A DNA stretch of 52,140 bases from Lachnospiraceae bacterium (lineage in GTDB: Bacteria > Bacillota > Clostridia > Lachnospirales > Lachnospiraceae): contig JAFRXH010000081.1 in NCBI GenBank assembly GCA_017437785.1, positions 1 to 52,140 on the forward strand, read 5' to 3'. The translations under genes and the position numbers were made by a program. How positions within the stretch are numbered: the stretch's first letter is position 1; each line of letters begins with the position of its first letter. Shown piece after piece: positions 15,264 through 24,356 of the stretch. The notes under the pieces were generated by a model. That model saw only the letters and a program-made list of their open reading frames with translations, searched no databases and had not been told where the DNA came from.

Positions 15264-16766
15264 TCAGATCTCCACTGCCAGATGCATTACGCTGCATCTT
15301 GGAATGGTAAAGCTTACCTTGCCACCGTCTGCCTTGACACCGTCAAAGCTCTTCTTTGTGACTTTTTCGGGATCGTCAAAGGTATTGTGATCGTGCATTT
15401 CGCCGCCGACTATCTCCGCACATACACTCTTGACCGCGCTGTCCGCGAGCAATGCTTCGATATCGTAATCCTTCTCTGCCGACAGATTGGCAAGAGTGAC
15501 ATGGAGCTTTCCGTCCTTGCCAAGGGATACGCTTTCGCAGAGTGCGCAGACCTTGTTATCATCTTCAATGCCTATAGTCTCGTTTTCTATATAACTCTCG
15601 ACCAGCTCGGCATCCTGATGATCCTTGTACATATCAAACACATGATAGGTAGGTGTCTTGATCATCTTAGAGCCTTCGGTAAGGATCACCGACTGGAGCA
15701 CATTGCAGAGCTGTGCGATGTTCGCCATCTTTACACGGTCGCAATGCTTGTTGAAGATGTTTAAGTTGATGCCGGCTACCAGCGCATCACGTATGGTATT
15801 CTGCTGGTAAAGGAATCCGGGATTGGTACCGGGCTCCACATCATACCAGGTACCCCACTCATCAACGATAAGGCCTACCTTATGACCCTTATCATACTTA
15901 TCCATGATGGCTGTTGTACGGCTGATCAGCTCATCCATAAAGAGAGTCTTCTTAAGGGTCTTGTACCAGAATTTCTCATCAAAATCGACTGCACTTCCTT
16001 TTGTCTCCCAGGTATCGGGAACGGTATAATAGTGCAGGGACAGACCGTCCATAAAACCGTGGAACTGCTCGGGCGATCTAAAGCAGGTCTTCATCACCGT
16101 ATCGGTCCACTCATAATCATCCGCATTCGATCCGCATGCGATCTTAAATACAGGCTTCTTGGGATCATAATTACGCACATAGGTCTGATAGCGTCTGTAA
16201 AGATTGCCGTAATATTCAGGCGTCATATTACCGCCACAGCCCCAGTTTTCATTACCTACACCGAAGTAATCCACGCGCCATGCTTCTTCCCGGCCGTTTG
16301 CCTTACGCATATCAGCCATGGGAGATACGCCTTCCATGGTCATATATTCAACCCATTCGCTCATTTCCTGTACGGTGCCGCTGCCTACGTTTCCGTTAAC
16401 ATAGGTCTTACAGCCCAGCTGGGAGCACAGTTCCATGAATTCATGTGTACCGAAGCTGTTATCTTCGACCACGCCGCCCCAATGCGTATTGATCATCTTC
16501 TTGCGGCTTTCCTTGGGACCTATTCCATCCTTCCAGTGATATTCATCCGCAAAACAGCCGCCCGGCCAGCGCAGTACCGGTATCTTAATGGCCTTAAGCG
16601 CCTCTACCACGTCGCTTCGCATGCCGTTAACATTGGGGATATCTTTATTATCCTCTCCGACATATAGTCCTTCATAAATACAACGTCCAAGGTGTTCTGA
16701 AAAGTGTCCCTGCAATTCGGGATTGATGTGACCGCACAGATGCTTTGGATTGATAAAAAGCTTCAT
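15264..16766 (-). CDS. abfA: Alpha-L-arabinofuranosidase, glycoside hydrolase family 51
   Basis: 500 aa, a typical bacterial GH51 (TIM barrel plus C-terminal beta domain). It releases terminal L-arabinofuranose from arabino- and arabinoxylo-oligosaccharides. The acid/base Glu is in [13 protein letters not shown] and the nucleophile Glu in [23 protein letters not shown] is another family landmark. No signal peptide is present, so it acts in the cytosol on imported oligosaccharides, which fits the neighbouring ABC importer. It is first gene of the operon with DUF6171, kinase and araD. GGAGG lies 7 nt before the start. Confidence 0.95.
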   Translation of the reverse strand: MKLFINPKHLCGHINPELQGHFSEHLGRCIYEGLYVGEDNKDIPNVNGMRSDVVEALKAIKIPVLRWPGGCFADEYHWKDGIGPKESRKKMINTHWGGVVEDNSFGTHEFMELCSQLGCKTYVNGNVGSGTVQEMSEWVEYMTMEGVSPMADMRKANGREEAWRVDYFGVGNENWGCGGNMTPEYYGNLYRRYQTYVRNYDPKKPVFKIACGSNADDYEWTDTVMKTCFRSPEQFHGFMDGLSLHYYTVPDTWETKGSAVDFDEKFWYKTLKKTLFMDELISRTTAIMDKYDKGHKVGLIVDEWGTWYDVEPGTNPGFLYQQNTIRDALVAGINLNIFNKHCDRVKMANIAQLCNVLQSVILTEGSKMIKTPTYHVFDMYKDHQDAELVESYIENETIGIEDDNKVCALCESVSLGKDGKLHVTLANLSAEKDYDIEALLADSAVKSVCAEIVGGEMHDHNTFDDPEKVTKKSFDGVKADGGKVSFTIPRCSVMHLAVEI

Positions 16767-16802
16767 TTGTAACCTCCGATCATAAAGAAATTGAATACCA
16801 TA

Positions 16803-16831
16803 AATTTACAACAAAACCGCTGTTTTGGCAA
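16803..16831 (-). promoter_or_regulatory. Promoter of the GH51-kinase-araD operon
   Basis: Minus strand: TTGCCA (16831-16826), 17 nt, TAAATT (16808-16803), leaving a leader of about 30 nt. Confidence 0.55.
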
Positions 16832-16939
16832 GGAAAAAGCACCGGCCGTAACAGGGCGGGGACGGCGAAAAATTATCGCTGTTATTTTTGTTTGATATAC
16901 CTATAGGATTTTATCCGGCTTTGATGTAAAATCTTTTAT

Positions 16940-17581
16940 ATGGTAGATTACAGACTTCTCGAAAAAACTATAAAGGACAGCTCAAAAAACGAGAAACAAT
17001 ACCTCCCCGTGCTTTCAAACACGGTATCTTCGATAATGGATCACATACCCGGTATCAACTGGGTCGGTTTCTATTTAAAAGATGAAGATGGCCTGTATCT
17101 GGGACCGTTTCAGGGCAAGTCCGTTACTGTTACGCGCCTGCCGGAAGGAAAGGGGCTTTGTGCTTCTGCGATGAAGAAGAACGATATGGTCTATGTTCCC
17201 GATGTGAACAGCTTTCCGGATTATGTATGTGATGATGCATCTACAGACTGCGCACTGGTGTTTCCTCTCCATGCAAATAATATGGTCATAGGAGTCCTTC
17301 TTATCTGCAGTCCCATATTAAACCGTTTTTCCGTCAGCGACAGGGATAATCTCCGCAGGCTGGTCACTCTGCTTGAAAAAAACACCGATTTTAGCCAGAT
17401 CGCAGGCAGCATGCCCGCTGCCACGACAGAACAGCCCGCAAAGAATCACAATATGCCTTTTGAGTTATGGCTGTATGCCATAAAAGGCCTGGCCCAGACT
17501 TACGAGATGGTCGAGCCGATCTATTCGCAGCTTTCCGATCAGGAAAAGAAAGCTCTCCAGGAAGAATACGAAAAGCTATAA
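16940..17581 (+). CDS. GAF-domain protein of the free methionine-R-sulfoxide reductase type
   Basis: 213 aa. Residues 1-150 match fRMsr proteins (INWVGFYLKDEDGLYLGPFQGK, GKGLC, VPDVNSFPDYVCDD, VIGVLLICSP). Those enzymes reduce free methionine-R-sulfoxide using cysteines. Here C74 and C97 correspond to two of the three known cysteines; the third, expected in 'GKxxCxRI', is replaced (GKSVTVTRL), although C104 is nearby. A 60-residue C-terminal extension follows a Pro/Ala linker. It could be a weak reductase or a GAF sensor. The start codon has no ribosome site and lies 7 nt after TAAAAT, so the mRNA may be leaderless. The family alignment supports this start. Confidence 0.75.
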   Translation: MVDYRLLEKTIKDSSKNEKQYLPVLSNTVSSIMDHIPGINWVGFYLKDEDGLYLGPFQGKSVTVTRLPEGKGLCASAMKKNDMVYVPDVNSFPDYVCDDASTDCALVFPLHANNMVIGVLLICSPILNRFSVSDRDNLRRLVTLLEKNTDFSQIAGSMPAATTEQPAKNHNMPFELWLYAIKGLAQTYEMVEPIYSQLSDQEKKALQEEYEKL

Positions 17582-17608
17582 AAAAAGGGGCCCGGCCCCT
17601 TTTTTATT
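17582..17608. terminator. Two-way terminator
   Basis: AAAAAA-GGGGCC-C-GGCCCC-TTTTTT is symmetric and serves the GAF gene (plus) and the PAP2 gene (minus), whose stop codon starts at 17604. Confidence 0.9.
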
Positions 17609-18203
17609 TTTCCTTTGTCTCGATCCCCGGGAAGTTGAAGATAAACTTCATCAGCTTCTTAGGTGCTTTTTTCTCTATCACCCTGGTGTAGAGCATAAAG
17701 CCCGCAAATCCTGCCATTCCTCCCAGCACCGCTCCGCAGATAACATCCGTGGGATAATGCACACACACATAGATACGTGATAATGCTATAAGCAGCGCCA
17801 GTACCAGTGCGGGAATACTGTACCTCTTCTTCATCTTCATATACGGCAATACGCTGGATACCGAAAATGATGCCGCCGTATGTCCCGAAGGGAAGGAGTA
17901 ATCCCACTGGGGTTTGACTATACAGACTATATGCTGATACAGATCATACGGTCTTGGTCTTGCCACAAGGGGCTTTATGATCCCGTTGCAGAGTATAACG
18001 TTAAGTACCAGTGCCACTCCGCAGGCCAGTCCTACGCGCCTTGTCTTTTTAAACAGCAGAAGTACCAGTATAAGAAGTATCCACGCTATACCGGCCTTGC
18101 CCAGGTGGGTGATAAATATCACGATGGGATCTAACCATTCCTTACGGATATTGTTCATCACATACTCAAGTATCGAAATATCAAAACTGTCTACCGCGCT
18201 CAT
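17604..18203 (-). CDS. PAP2-family membrane phosphatase
   Basis: About 199 aa with five or six membrane helices. The three PAP2 active-site motifs are present: KPLVARPRP (about 77-85), PSGHT (about 103-107), and SRIYVCVHYPTDV (about 141-153, with the histidine nucleophile). Family members remove phosphate from lipid phosphates such as undecaprenyl pyrophosphate or phosphatidic acid at the outer face of the membrane. I start it at the ATG overlapping the GH9 stop by one base (TGATG), with AGGGGG upstream; an upstream GTG at 18206 is possible. It is the last gene of the TIGR01440-GH9-PAP2 operon. Confidence 0.9.
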   Translation of the reverse strand: MSAVDSFDISILEYVMNNIRKEWLDPIVIFITHLGKAGIAWILLILVLLLFKKTRRVGLACGVALVLNVILCNGIIKPLVARPRPYDLYQHIVCIVKPQWDYSFPSGHTAASFSVSSVLPYMKMKKRYSIPALVLALLIALSRIYVCVHYPTDVICGAVLGGMAGFAGFMLYTRVIEKKAPKKLMKFIFNFPGIETKEK

Positions 18204-19801
18204 CACTTTCCCCCTGTCAGATATGCCAGCACATATACGAGCGGTGAATTCCAGTATATGGTTATCTCATTGGTACTGTAGGATTTCCAGTCATCCACGA
18301 ACCATTTCATCGGGGGACGACCTTTTAATATATCCGGATTTGCAGCGGTATCGCAGGCACGGTAATTGGGTCCGCCCGAAACATAGCCGGGTATCGGCTC
18401 ATCGATACCGTCCGCAACGGTAGGCCTGTTGTGGGGATCCTTAAATGCTTTCTCGCCATAGCCCGTCACATAGGACATATCCATTGCGTTGCGTCCCAGT
18501 ATGTAATCCAGCTGGCTGGCGGCATACTCCAGATAAATATCTTCGCCGCTCAGTCTGTTCGCAAAGCAGAATACCATTGCATTACACAGCACCTGCATAT
18601 TGCTTCCCCAGTTAAAGTTATAAGGATGGAAAGCCAGCTCGTAGGGATTTGATGCAGAAATCTTGCGCAGTCTCTCCGCCTCTTCAAGCCAGCTGCCTTT
18701 GAGCTTGTCCACCAGATCCTGAGGGAATGTTCCCTTCTTTGCCATAAGCAGGCTCATGGATGCCAGACCGCCTACGTCAGCCCAGCCCAGCGCTACGGTG
18801 TTTATGCGAAGCTCAAGTATCTGGCGTATCACCCATATCCACTTTTCATCACCGCTCAGCTGATAGAGCTCGACTGCAGCCCACATCCTCTCATCGGCAT
18901 CACACATATCCTCATAGGTCCCGGTATGGATCTCCGACGGATTCTTAAAGATGAACTCACGGTTATTCATAAGCCACTTGCCTGCTGCCAGGGCAGATTT
19001 CTTATAGGCTTTCGCTCTCTTCTCATCATACTGTTCGTACAGGCGCGCAGCCAGTGCCATTATCGCTGCCTGATCTGCTGTAGCCAGTGAAGATACGGGA
19101 GTCACTACCGGCTCCAGCTTATCATCTTCGGGCATCACAAAGTCCACAAAGCTTTCGGAAGTAGCCTTATGGTGTACGCCGCCGTCCTTTTCCTGCATCT
19201 TCAGCATCCAGTCCAGCTCCCATGCACACTCGTTTAAGATATCGGGAATACCGTTTCCGCTCTCGGGTATATCGTGAGACAGCTTAAAAGCCTTGGGCTT
19301 TAATGCATATGCATAGAGCAGATGAGCCAGTGCCACCGCACCCGCGGTAACATATCTGCCGTAATCGCCGGCATCATGCCAGCCGCCTTTTAACTTAACG
19401 TGTCTTTCGGGATCGCTGTAGAGTATCCTTGCGTTCATGCAATGGCATGCTTTATGTGCGAATCTTCCCGCATATTTTTCTTCAAGCGCCATGCCGCAGC
19501 GCTGGAAATAATACATGCGCAGTGCGTCTTTAAACAGAGACGCATACACTTTCTTTCCTATAGTAAAGCCGCAGCTGCGCTGTCCCTTTTCATCGACAAA
19601 ATAATATTTTCCCGGAATATCCACTTCGGAAAAATCTATGCATCCCGCTTCCTCTGCGCTGTTCTCATCGTATATAAGCTGTGCATCGCCTTCCAGTATA
19701 CGTTCACCCTTGCTGTTATACAGCTTATAATGCCTGCCGCCGCTGATGGTAGCATGCTTAACGGATCCTGCAGCGTATCCTACCTGGTTTACAGCTATCA
19801 T
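18203..19801 (-). CDS. Glycoside hydrolase family 9, no signal peptide
   Basis: 532 aa. An N-terminal Ig-like domain (about 1-85, starting MIAVNQVGYAAGS, typical CelD_N) precedes an (alpha/alpha)6 GH9 barrel. The catalytic Asp pair lies in GGWHDAGDYGRYV and the acid Glu in STNEITIYWNSPLVY. GH9 enzymes cut beta-1,4-glucans; without export signal this one should act on imported cello- or mixed-linkage oligosaccharides in the cytosol. GGGAGG lies 8 nt before the chosen start; a longer frame to 19849 has no ribosome site and crosses a small hairpin (CCCTGC-AA-GCAGGG, 19833-19846). Confidence 0.92.
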   Translation of the reverse strand: MIAVNQVGYAAGSVKHATISGGRHYKLYNSKGERILEGDAQLIYDENSAEEAGCIDFSEVDIPGKYYFVDEKGQRSCGFTIGKKVYASLFKDALRMYYFQRCGMALEEKYAGRFAHKACHCMNARILYSDPERHVKLKGGWHDAGDYGRYVTAGAVALAHLLYAYALKPKAFKLSHDIPESGNGIPDILNECAWELDWMLKMQEKDGGVHHKATSESFVDFVMPEDDKLEPVVTPVSSLATADQAAIMALAARLYEQYDEKRAKAYKKSALAAGKWLMNNREFIFKNPSEIHTGTYEDMCDADERMWAAVELYQLSGDEKWIWVIRQILELRINTVALGWADVGGLASMSLLMAKKGTFPQDLVDKLKGSWLEEAERLRKISASNPYELAFHPYNFNWGSNMQVLCNAMVFCFANRLSGEDIYLEYAASQLDYILGRNAMDMSYVTGYGEKAFKDPHNRPTVADGIDEPIPGYVSGGPNYRACDTAANPDILKGRPPMKWFVDDWKSYSTNEITIYWNSPLVYVLAYLTGGK

Positions 19802-19858
19802 GATAGTTCCTCCCTCATTAATAACCTGCCCCCCCTGCAAGCAGGGCACAGTTTTACC

Positions 19859-20410
19859 TCACTCTATCGCTTCATTATATACGGCACGTGAACCGCCCAC
19901 AAAACGGGGACGATATCTTGCTGCTATGATACGCGCCTTACCCACCGTATCCTGTTTAAGTTTAATGGGTACCACTACAGGCTTTACATGCATGCCGATG
20001 AGCACACCGCCTATATCTATGCCCGCAAGCGCGCTCTGTCTGATATCTCCCACTAAAACAGGATCTTCAAAATGCTGATAAGCCTGGGTAGCAAAAGATC
20101 CGCCTGCCTTGGGCTGCGGTATCGCATTTACCTGTTCAAAACCGTATTTATCCATTACACTGCGTTCAGTGACCAGCGCCCTGTTTAAATGCTCGCAGCA
20201 CTGTACGGCCAGCTTAAGCTTAAGCTCCCTTACAGTATCCCATACGCCCTGCCACAGCTGTGCTCCCACATCCACACTTGAATGCGTACCTATAAGCTCA
20301 CCCTGCACGGCACTCGTAGAGCAGCCTATCACCAGCAGATCGCCTTCTTTCAGACCTGCACTCTGCGCCACTTCGCGTACCAGGACACTTACTTCTTCAG
20401 TTATACTCAT
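19859..20410 (-). CDS. TIGR01440 / UPF0340 family protein (YwlG-like)
   Basis: 183 aa, nearly full length for the family. Recognised from GDLLVIGCSTSAVQGELIGTHSS, VQCCEHLNRALV, and IDIGGVLIGMHVKPVVVP. The fold resembles thiolase/aminoacyl-type alpha-beta proteins and conserved Cys and His residues are retained, but no reaction is established. First gene of an operon with GH9 and PAP2; in other Firmicutes the family is found near glyA or rpiB-type genes. The start at 20410 has AGAGGTGA upstream. Confidence 0.88.
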   Translation of the reverse strand: MSITEEVSVLVREVAQSAGLKEGDLLVIGCSTSAVQGELIGTHSSVDVGAQLWQGVWDTVRELKLKLAVQCCEHLNRALVTERSVMDKYGFEQVNAIPQPKAGGSFATQAYQHFEDPVLVGDIRQSALAGIDIGGVLIGMHVKPVVVPIKLKQDTVGKARIIAARYRPRFVGGSRAVYNEAIE

Positions 20411-20448
20411 GAGATATCACCTCTGGATCTTTTATGTAATCTCGGATT

Positions 20449-20477
20449 ATATTAGCAAATAATCCCTGTCTTCGCAA
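20449..20477 (-). promoter_or_regulatory. Promoter of the TIGR01440-GH9-PAP2 operon
   Basis: Minus strand: TTGCGA (20477-20472), 17 nt, TAATAT (20454-20449) with an extended-10 TGC just upstream. Confidence 0.6.
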
Positions 20478-20506
20478 TATGCTCTTACAGCCGCCGGATA
20501 TACATA

Positions 20507-21190
20507 TCACCACAGCTGCTCAAGGAACAGCTTCGCCAGTTCAGTGTGTTTTCCGTAAGTGTATGCCGCATATATATGATCAACTTTTACTCCCGAATAC
20601 TGGTAGTATTTATTCAGGGTCCGGGCATCATCCATGCATAATGCAACCGGGACCTCATCAAGATACTTGACAAGTCCCTGTTCATCAAACGCCTTAAGTT
20701 CGTCTTCAGTGTATACATCGCTCAGCGGTTTTACATATCCGCTGCCGGTGAACCTGTCGATGACATCCTCTCCGCTGATCATCAGATCCATCTGGCCCAC
20801 CATCAGGACCATGGCTACCTTCTGGTCATCTTCGTACGGATAAAGCGCCGCTATATCAGGATCCGAAAGTGCCTCCGTATCTCCCAGGATAAAACATGAA
20901 GAGTCTACGGTTATATCCTGCTTTTTGGGGTTTTCAAGATATTGCTGTATAAATGGCTCTAACAGTTCTTTATCGACTGTCGGCATCTGCGTGAAGTTCG
21001 GCATGCTCACATACAGCATCTCATCCTTGTGCGTCAGCGTGGTAACCACTACGGCAATGATTATCGCCAGCGTTATACCTATGCCTATCACCCATTTAAG
21101 ATAATAATCTACAAAGTATTTCCATTTAACTTTAAAGGGCGCTGTTTTGATCTTATCGCGCTCTTCCTGAAACTCATCCATTAACGGCAT
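20507..21190 (-). CDS. Single-pass membrane protein of unknown function
   Basis: 227 aa. A charged cytosolic N-terminus (1-32) leads to one membrane helix (about 34-52, VIGIGITLAIIIAVVVTTL). The remaining 175 residues face outward, with alternating acidic and hydrophobic segments that suggest a small alpha-beta domain. I do not recognise the family. It follows the DUF3298-type lipoprotein by 28 nt and is the last gene in the REC-GGDEF operon. The start has AGGCGG 4 nt upstream, with GGAGG a little further off. Confidence 0.65.
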   Translation of the reverse strand: MPLMDEFQEERDKIKTAPFKVKWKYFVDYYLKWVIGIGITLAIIIAVVVTTLTHKDEMLYVSMPNFTQMPTVDKELLEPFIQQYLENPKKQDITVDSSCFILGDTEALSDPDIAALYPYEDDQKVAMVLMVGQMDLMISGEDVIDRFTGSGYVKPLSDVYTEDELKAFDEQGLVKYLDEVPVALCMDDARTLNKYYQYSGVKVDHIYAAYTYGKHTELAKLFLEQLW

Positions 21191-21218
21191 CTTACCGCCT
21201 ACCTCCAGTCAGAAAATT

Positions 21219-22844
21219 TTAGCCGGCGAACATCACACCGTCAAAGATATCTTCGATATCCTCACCGTCTATGGTCTGGGGCCACTCTGTTTTATCAAGA
21301 CTCAGGTGCACAAATCTTCCGTCATCCAGCTTAAAATCTACCCACTGCTTTTTATCGGTGGAGTAGAAATAAAGCTTCTCTCCCTTCTTAAGCGTCTCTT
21401 CATAAGATGCAGAGTCGTAATCGTCCCTTACCTGCGCTGTGATATCCTTCTTAAGGGTAAGACTGCCGTCGTGTCCCCAGAATGATATCAGATAATCGTC
21501 ATCCGTACTTGCCGCCTCTCCGTCTCTTGCGATGTAATAATCCTTATAAACCAGATATGTGGACATCACATCACCTACCTCAAAGATGCAGAACGATAAA
21601 GGATCCGCAGGTATGTATCCGTAGAAACCACCGAAGAACTCGGATTTCCTCTCTATCCTGTGATTGTCTTCGTCGATCAGGTAGATATTGAGAGTTTCGT
21701 AATCATCCTCGTGGGTCAGATCCACTAAGAGATAATTCACTCCGCCTATAGAAGCCACCCAGAAGTCCGCTTCATATGCGGTAAGGGTTTCCTTGTAGCT
21801 TATACCTTTATACTCGATATTAAGGCTATTATACATACCGTAATCATCTTTATCCATCAAGTATGCGTACAGCGTTTCTTCATCTGCGGAATGCGGCAGA
21901 TACGAGCATACACTTGTGTTTATACAGTAATTAAAACTGCACTCTTTGTACTCGTCTTTGACCAGGCCTGGGTATTCATCATATCTTAAGAATACTTCCT
22001 GATGCCCCGCCACATAAGGAGCCAGCTCATATATCTGGAAATAAAAAGTCAGGCCTTCATAACCGATAGAAAAATTCAGATCGCCATTCATATAAATGCT
22101 CTCTTCTATCGTCTCCGAAAGCGTGTCCGCGTTAAAAAATAACTCACTGTCGTATGATGCGAGCAGCTTAGTCTCAAGTATGTCCGGAAGATCCGCTATC
22201 ATATCGGCATCCATGACATCTTCCAGATGGAGCTCTTTACCTGTCAGGGAATCAAAATTCACGGGATTGAAAGAATATACGCCATGGGCTCCTCCCATGA
22301 AATCTTCATAATATGTAAGAAGACTGGTCACTACCGTATCGGCTCTTACAACATCAGTCCGGTATTTTTCATATACGGGAAGTACAAAGCCCGAATCCTT
22401 ATTATCCCAGTATATCTGCGCCAGATCATTGATACCTTCATCCGTAAGCAACTTTTCTTTCTCAGTACTGTAATCTTCTATCGCCTTTTTAAGCTGCGGC
22501 AGATCGTCATCCATAAGTTCTATATGGGTAGCGTATCCCGATGCACAGGGCTCGTCGAGATCCGGATCACGGACAAAATTAGCACCCTGATATGAATAAA
22601 GCTGAAGCAGTCTGTAATCCGGCTTTTCTGCTTCAGGCTCTTCTTCGGGTGTAGGTGTCGGCGCCTGTGTCGGTGTCACCTCTTCTTCCGGTGCGGGCGT
22701 GGGTGCCTTGGTCGGCTCTTCTTCAACCTCTTTATCACCTATGCTGCCGCGGCTTTCATGGTTATCATTTCCGATGCATCCGCCAAGCAGCGATAAAGAA
22801 AGCGCCGCTGCCGTAAACAGCTTTGCAAAACTTTTTCTTTTCAT
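21219..22844 (-). CDS. Lipoprotein with a DUF3298-like domain
   Basis: 541 aa. The signal peptide ends in LLGGC (C23 lipid anchor). A Pro/Thr/Glu-rich linker (about 40-75) with repeated PTxAPTP holds the body away from the membrane. Residues about 130-310 resemble the DUF4163/DUF3298 pair found in RsiV and PdaC (the stretch FMGGAHGVYSFNPVNFDSLTG is diagnostic). The C-terminal 200 residues are beta-rich with no family I recognise. RsiV-type domains bind lysozyme; whether this one does is unknown. It follows the REC-GGDEF gene by 34 nt, so surface protein and c-di-GMP regulator are likely co-expressed. Confidence 0.75.
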   Translation of the reverse strand: MKRKSFAKLFTAAALSLSLLGGCIGNDNHESRGSIGDKEVEEEPTKAPTPAPEEEVTPTQAPTPTPEEEPEAEKPDYRLLQLYSYQGANFVRDPDLDEPCASGYATHIELMDDDLPQLKKAIEDYSTEKEKLLTDEGINDLAQIYWDNKDSGFVLPVYEKYRTDVVRADTVVTSLLTYYEDFMGGAHGVYSFNPVNFDSLTGKELHLEDVMDADMIADLPDILETKLLASYDSELFFNADTLSETIEESIYMNGDLNFSIGYEGLTFYFQIYELAPYVAGHQEVFLRYDEYPGLVKDEYKECSFNYCINTSVCSYLPHSADEETLYAYLMDKDDYGMYNSLNIEYKGISYKETLTAYEADFWVASIGGVNYLLVDLTHEDDYETLNIYLIDEDNHRIERKSEFFGGFYGYIPADPLSFCIFEVGDVMSTYLVYKDYYIARDGEAASTDDDYLISFWGHDGSLTLKKDITAQVRDDYDSASYEETLKKGEKLYFYSTDKKQWVDFKLDDGRFVHLSLDKTEWPQTIDGEDIEDIFDGVMFAG

Positions 22845-22878
22845 AAATTTATTTCCTCCCGTTCAAAACACTGCAAGC

Positions 22879-24216
22879 TTACATCTCTTCGTTCTTCATA
22901 AGTTCCATTTCGTAACTTATCGTTATCACATCACTGTTTCCTTTTATCCATTTGTCAATGATATGATCGGTGATATGCTGTATAGCTTCTTCCTTAACAT
23001 CCGTAAGCATTATAAAATACTGGCTGTCGTTATACCGCATTATCAGATCGCTCTTCCTCAATATATCTTCAAGATGTACGCCGAAATCCTCGCAGGCGGT
23101 CACATATTCGCTGTCGGTCGTGTTGGTCCCCTTATCCAGCGTAAACAATAGCTTGCATGCAAGCTTCGAATATCTCATGATATATCTGGTAACGAAGCGG
23201 TATACTGCTACGAAGTCGTCCTTCGAAAGCCGCAGTGCGGTGTTCGATATATTGCGCTCCGAAAACAGCATGCTCAGCGAGCGCAGATCTATCCTGTCGC
23301 TTAAGGATATCTTAGCTTCGGAGCCCGCCACATAAAGCTCGCAACCGTGTTTTCCGTTCTGCTTTACATTATACAGGGCTTTATCGGCCAGCTTGATCAT
23401 GTCCGGATATTCCTGGGCATTTCCTGATACTTTCACCGCTCCGATCGAAGCTCCCAGCGGTATATCCATCTGCTCGCCCATCAGTTCCTTTGCACGCCCG
23501 ACCAGGCTTTTGTTTATTTCCTCAGTTACAGCCTTTAACTCTTCTTCGCTCTGTACCGATACCGAAAATGCACTGAACTCATCTCCGCCCATCCTGCCGA
23601 TCACATCATTTTCGCCCAGTGCTTTAGTGATGATCTTTGAAAAAGATATCAGCACTTCATCACCCATATCGTGACCGTACAGATCATTCACCAGCTTAAA
23701 AGAATCCAGATCTATCATCATCAGCATGCCGCTCTTATCTCTCACCAGCTGTGTAAACTTTTCGATAGCGGCGCCTTTATTAAGAAGCCCCGTCAGTTTG
23801 TCGGTAGTGGCTTCCTTATGGTATTTATTTATCTGTGCCTGTTTTTCCAGCACTTTCGTGACACGCTTTACCAGCACATCCGGATCGAAGGGCTTACGCA
23901 CAAAGTCGTCGACTCCCAGATCAAAGCCTCTGGCCTCGGTCTGTTTGTCGGAATCGGCAGTCAGAAACACCACGGGTATCTCATCGATCCCCGACTCGGC
24001 TTCGTACGCCTTGAGCTTCTCATAAGTCTCAAAGCCGTCCATCTCCGGCATAAGTATATCCAAGAGGATCAGATCCGGTCTGTTACTTTTGACAAAAGAA
24101 AGCAGAGCCTTACCCGAAGGTATGCAGCTGACTTTCATTTCGTGCTTTGCCAGCATTTTTCCGGCTATCTTTAAATTGATCGGGTCATCATCTACGATGG
24201 CTATATGTCTTCCCAT
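22879..24216 (-). CDS. Response regulator with GGDEF domain (diguanylate cyclase) and a degenerate second GGDEF
   Basis: 445 aa. REC domain 1-120 with D9, D10, phosphoacceptor D53 (LILLDILMPEMDG) and the switch lysine K108. GGDEF domain about 137-305 with intact GGDEF (210-214) and LDSFKLVND, so it should make c-di-GMP from GTP. The RxxD inhibitory site is absent (GEND). Residues about 320-445 end in RKSDLIMRYNDSQYFIML, which lines up with 'RxSDLxxRYGGDEFxxLL' and reads as a second, inactive GGDEF. The start at 24216 has AGGAGG 9 nt upstream and the family N-terminus; the frame upstream crosses the divergent promoter region. Confidence 0.9.
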   Translation of the reverse strand: MGRHIAIVDDDPINLKIAGKMLAKHEMKVSCIPSGKALLSFVKSNRPDLILLDILMPEMDGFETYEKLKAYEAESGIDEIPVVFLTADSDKQTEARGFDLGVDDFVRKPFDPDVLVKRVTKVLEKQAQINKYHKEATTDKLTGLLNKGAAIEKFTQLVRDKSGMLMMIDLDSFKLVNDLYGHDMGDEVLISFSKIITKALGENDVIGRMGGDEFSAFSVSVQSEEELKAVTEEINKSLVGRAKELMGEQMDIPLGASIGAVKVSGNAQEYPDMIKLADKALYNVKQNGKHGCELYVAGSEAKISLSDRIDLRSLSMLFSERNISNTALRLSKDDFVAVYRFVTRYIMRYSKLACKLLFTLDKGTNTTDSEYVTACEDFGVHLEDILRKSDLIMRYNDSQYFIMLTDVKEEAIQHITDHIIDKWIKGNSDVITISYEMELMKNEEM

Positions 24217-24237
24217 GCATACTATCCTCCTGGCGGG

Positions 24238-24246
24238 ATTATAGCA
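24238..24246 (-). promoter_or_regulatory. Extended -10 promoter of the REC-GGDEF operon
   Basis: Minus strand TGCTATAAT (24246-24238): a consensus -10 with the extended TGn element. No good -35 is seen, as is usual for this class. The leader is only about 15 nt. Confidence 0.6.
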
Positions 24247-24286
24247 TAAAACCGCTGACAGAAAAAGGGGTCCGGCAAAGATAAAC

Positions 24287-24315
24287 TTGCGCCGGATGCC
24301 GCCACAGAATATAAT
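24287..24315 (+). promoter_or_regulatory. Promoter of the DUF218 lipoprotein gene
   Basis: TTGCGC (24287-24292), 17 nt, TATAAT (24310-24315). Downstream an eight-codon frame (24334-24360, MKGMTVKQ) ends in TGA overlapping the gene's ATG. It could couple translation, since the gene's own AAAGGA lies 14 nt from its start. Confidence 0.6.
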
Positions 24316-24356
24316 GGTCTGCGTATCTATCCGATGAAAGGAATGACTGTTAAGCA

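Noticed and set aside
15882-16667. A 261-codon open frame opposite the GH51 gene
   Set aside because: Antisense of catalytic-domain codons; composition (His/Ile/Cys-rich) is not protein-like and no ribosome site is present.
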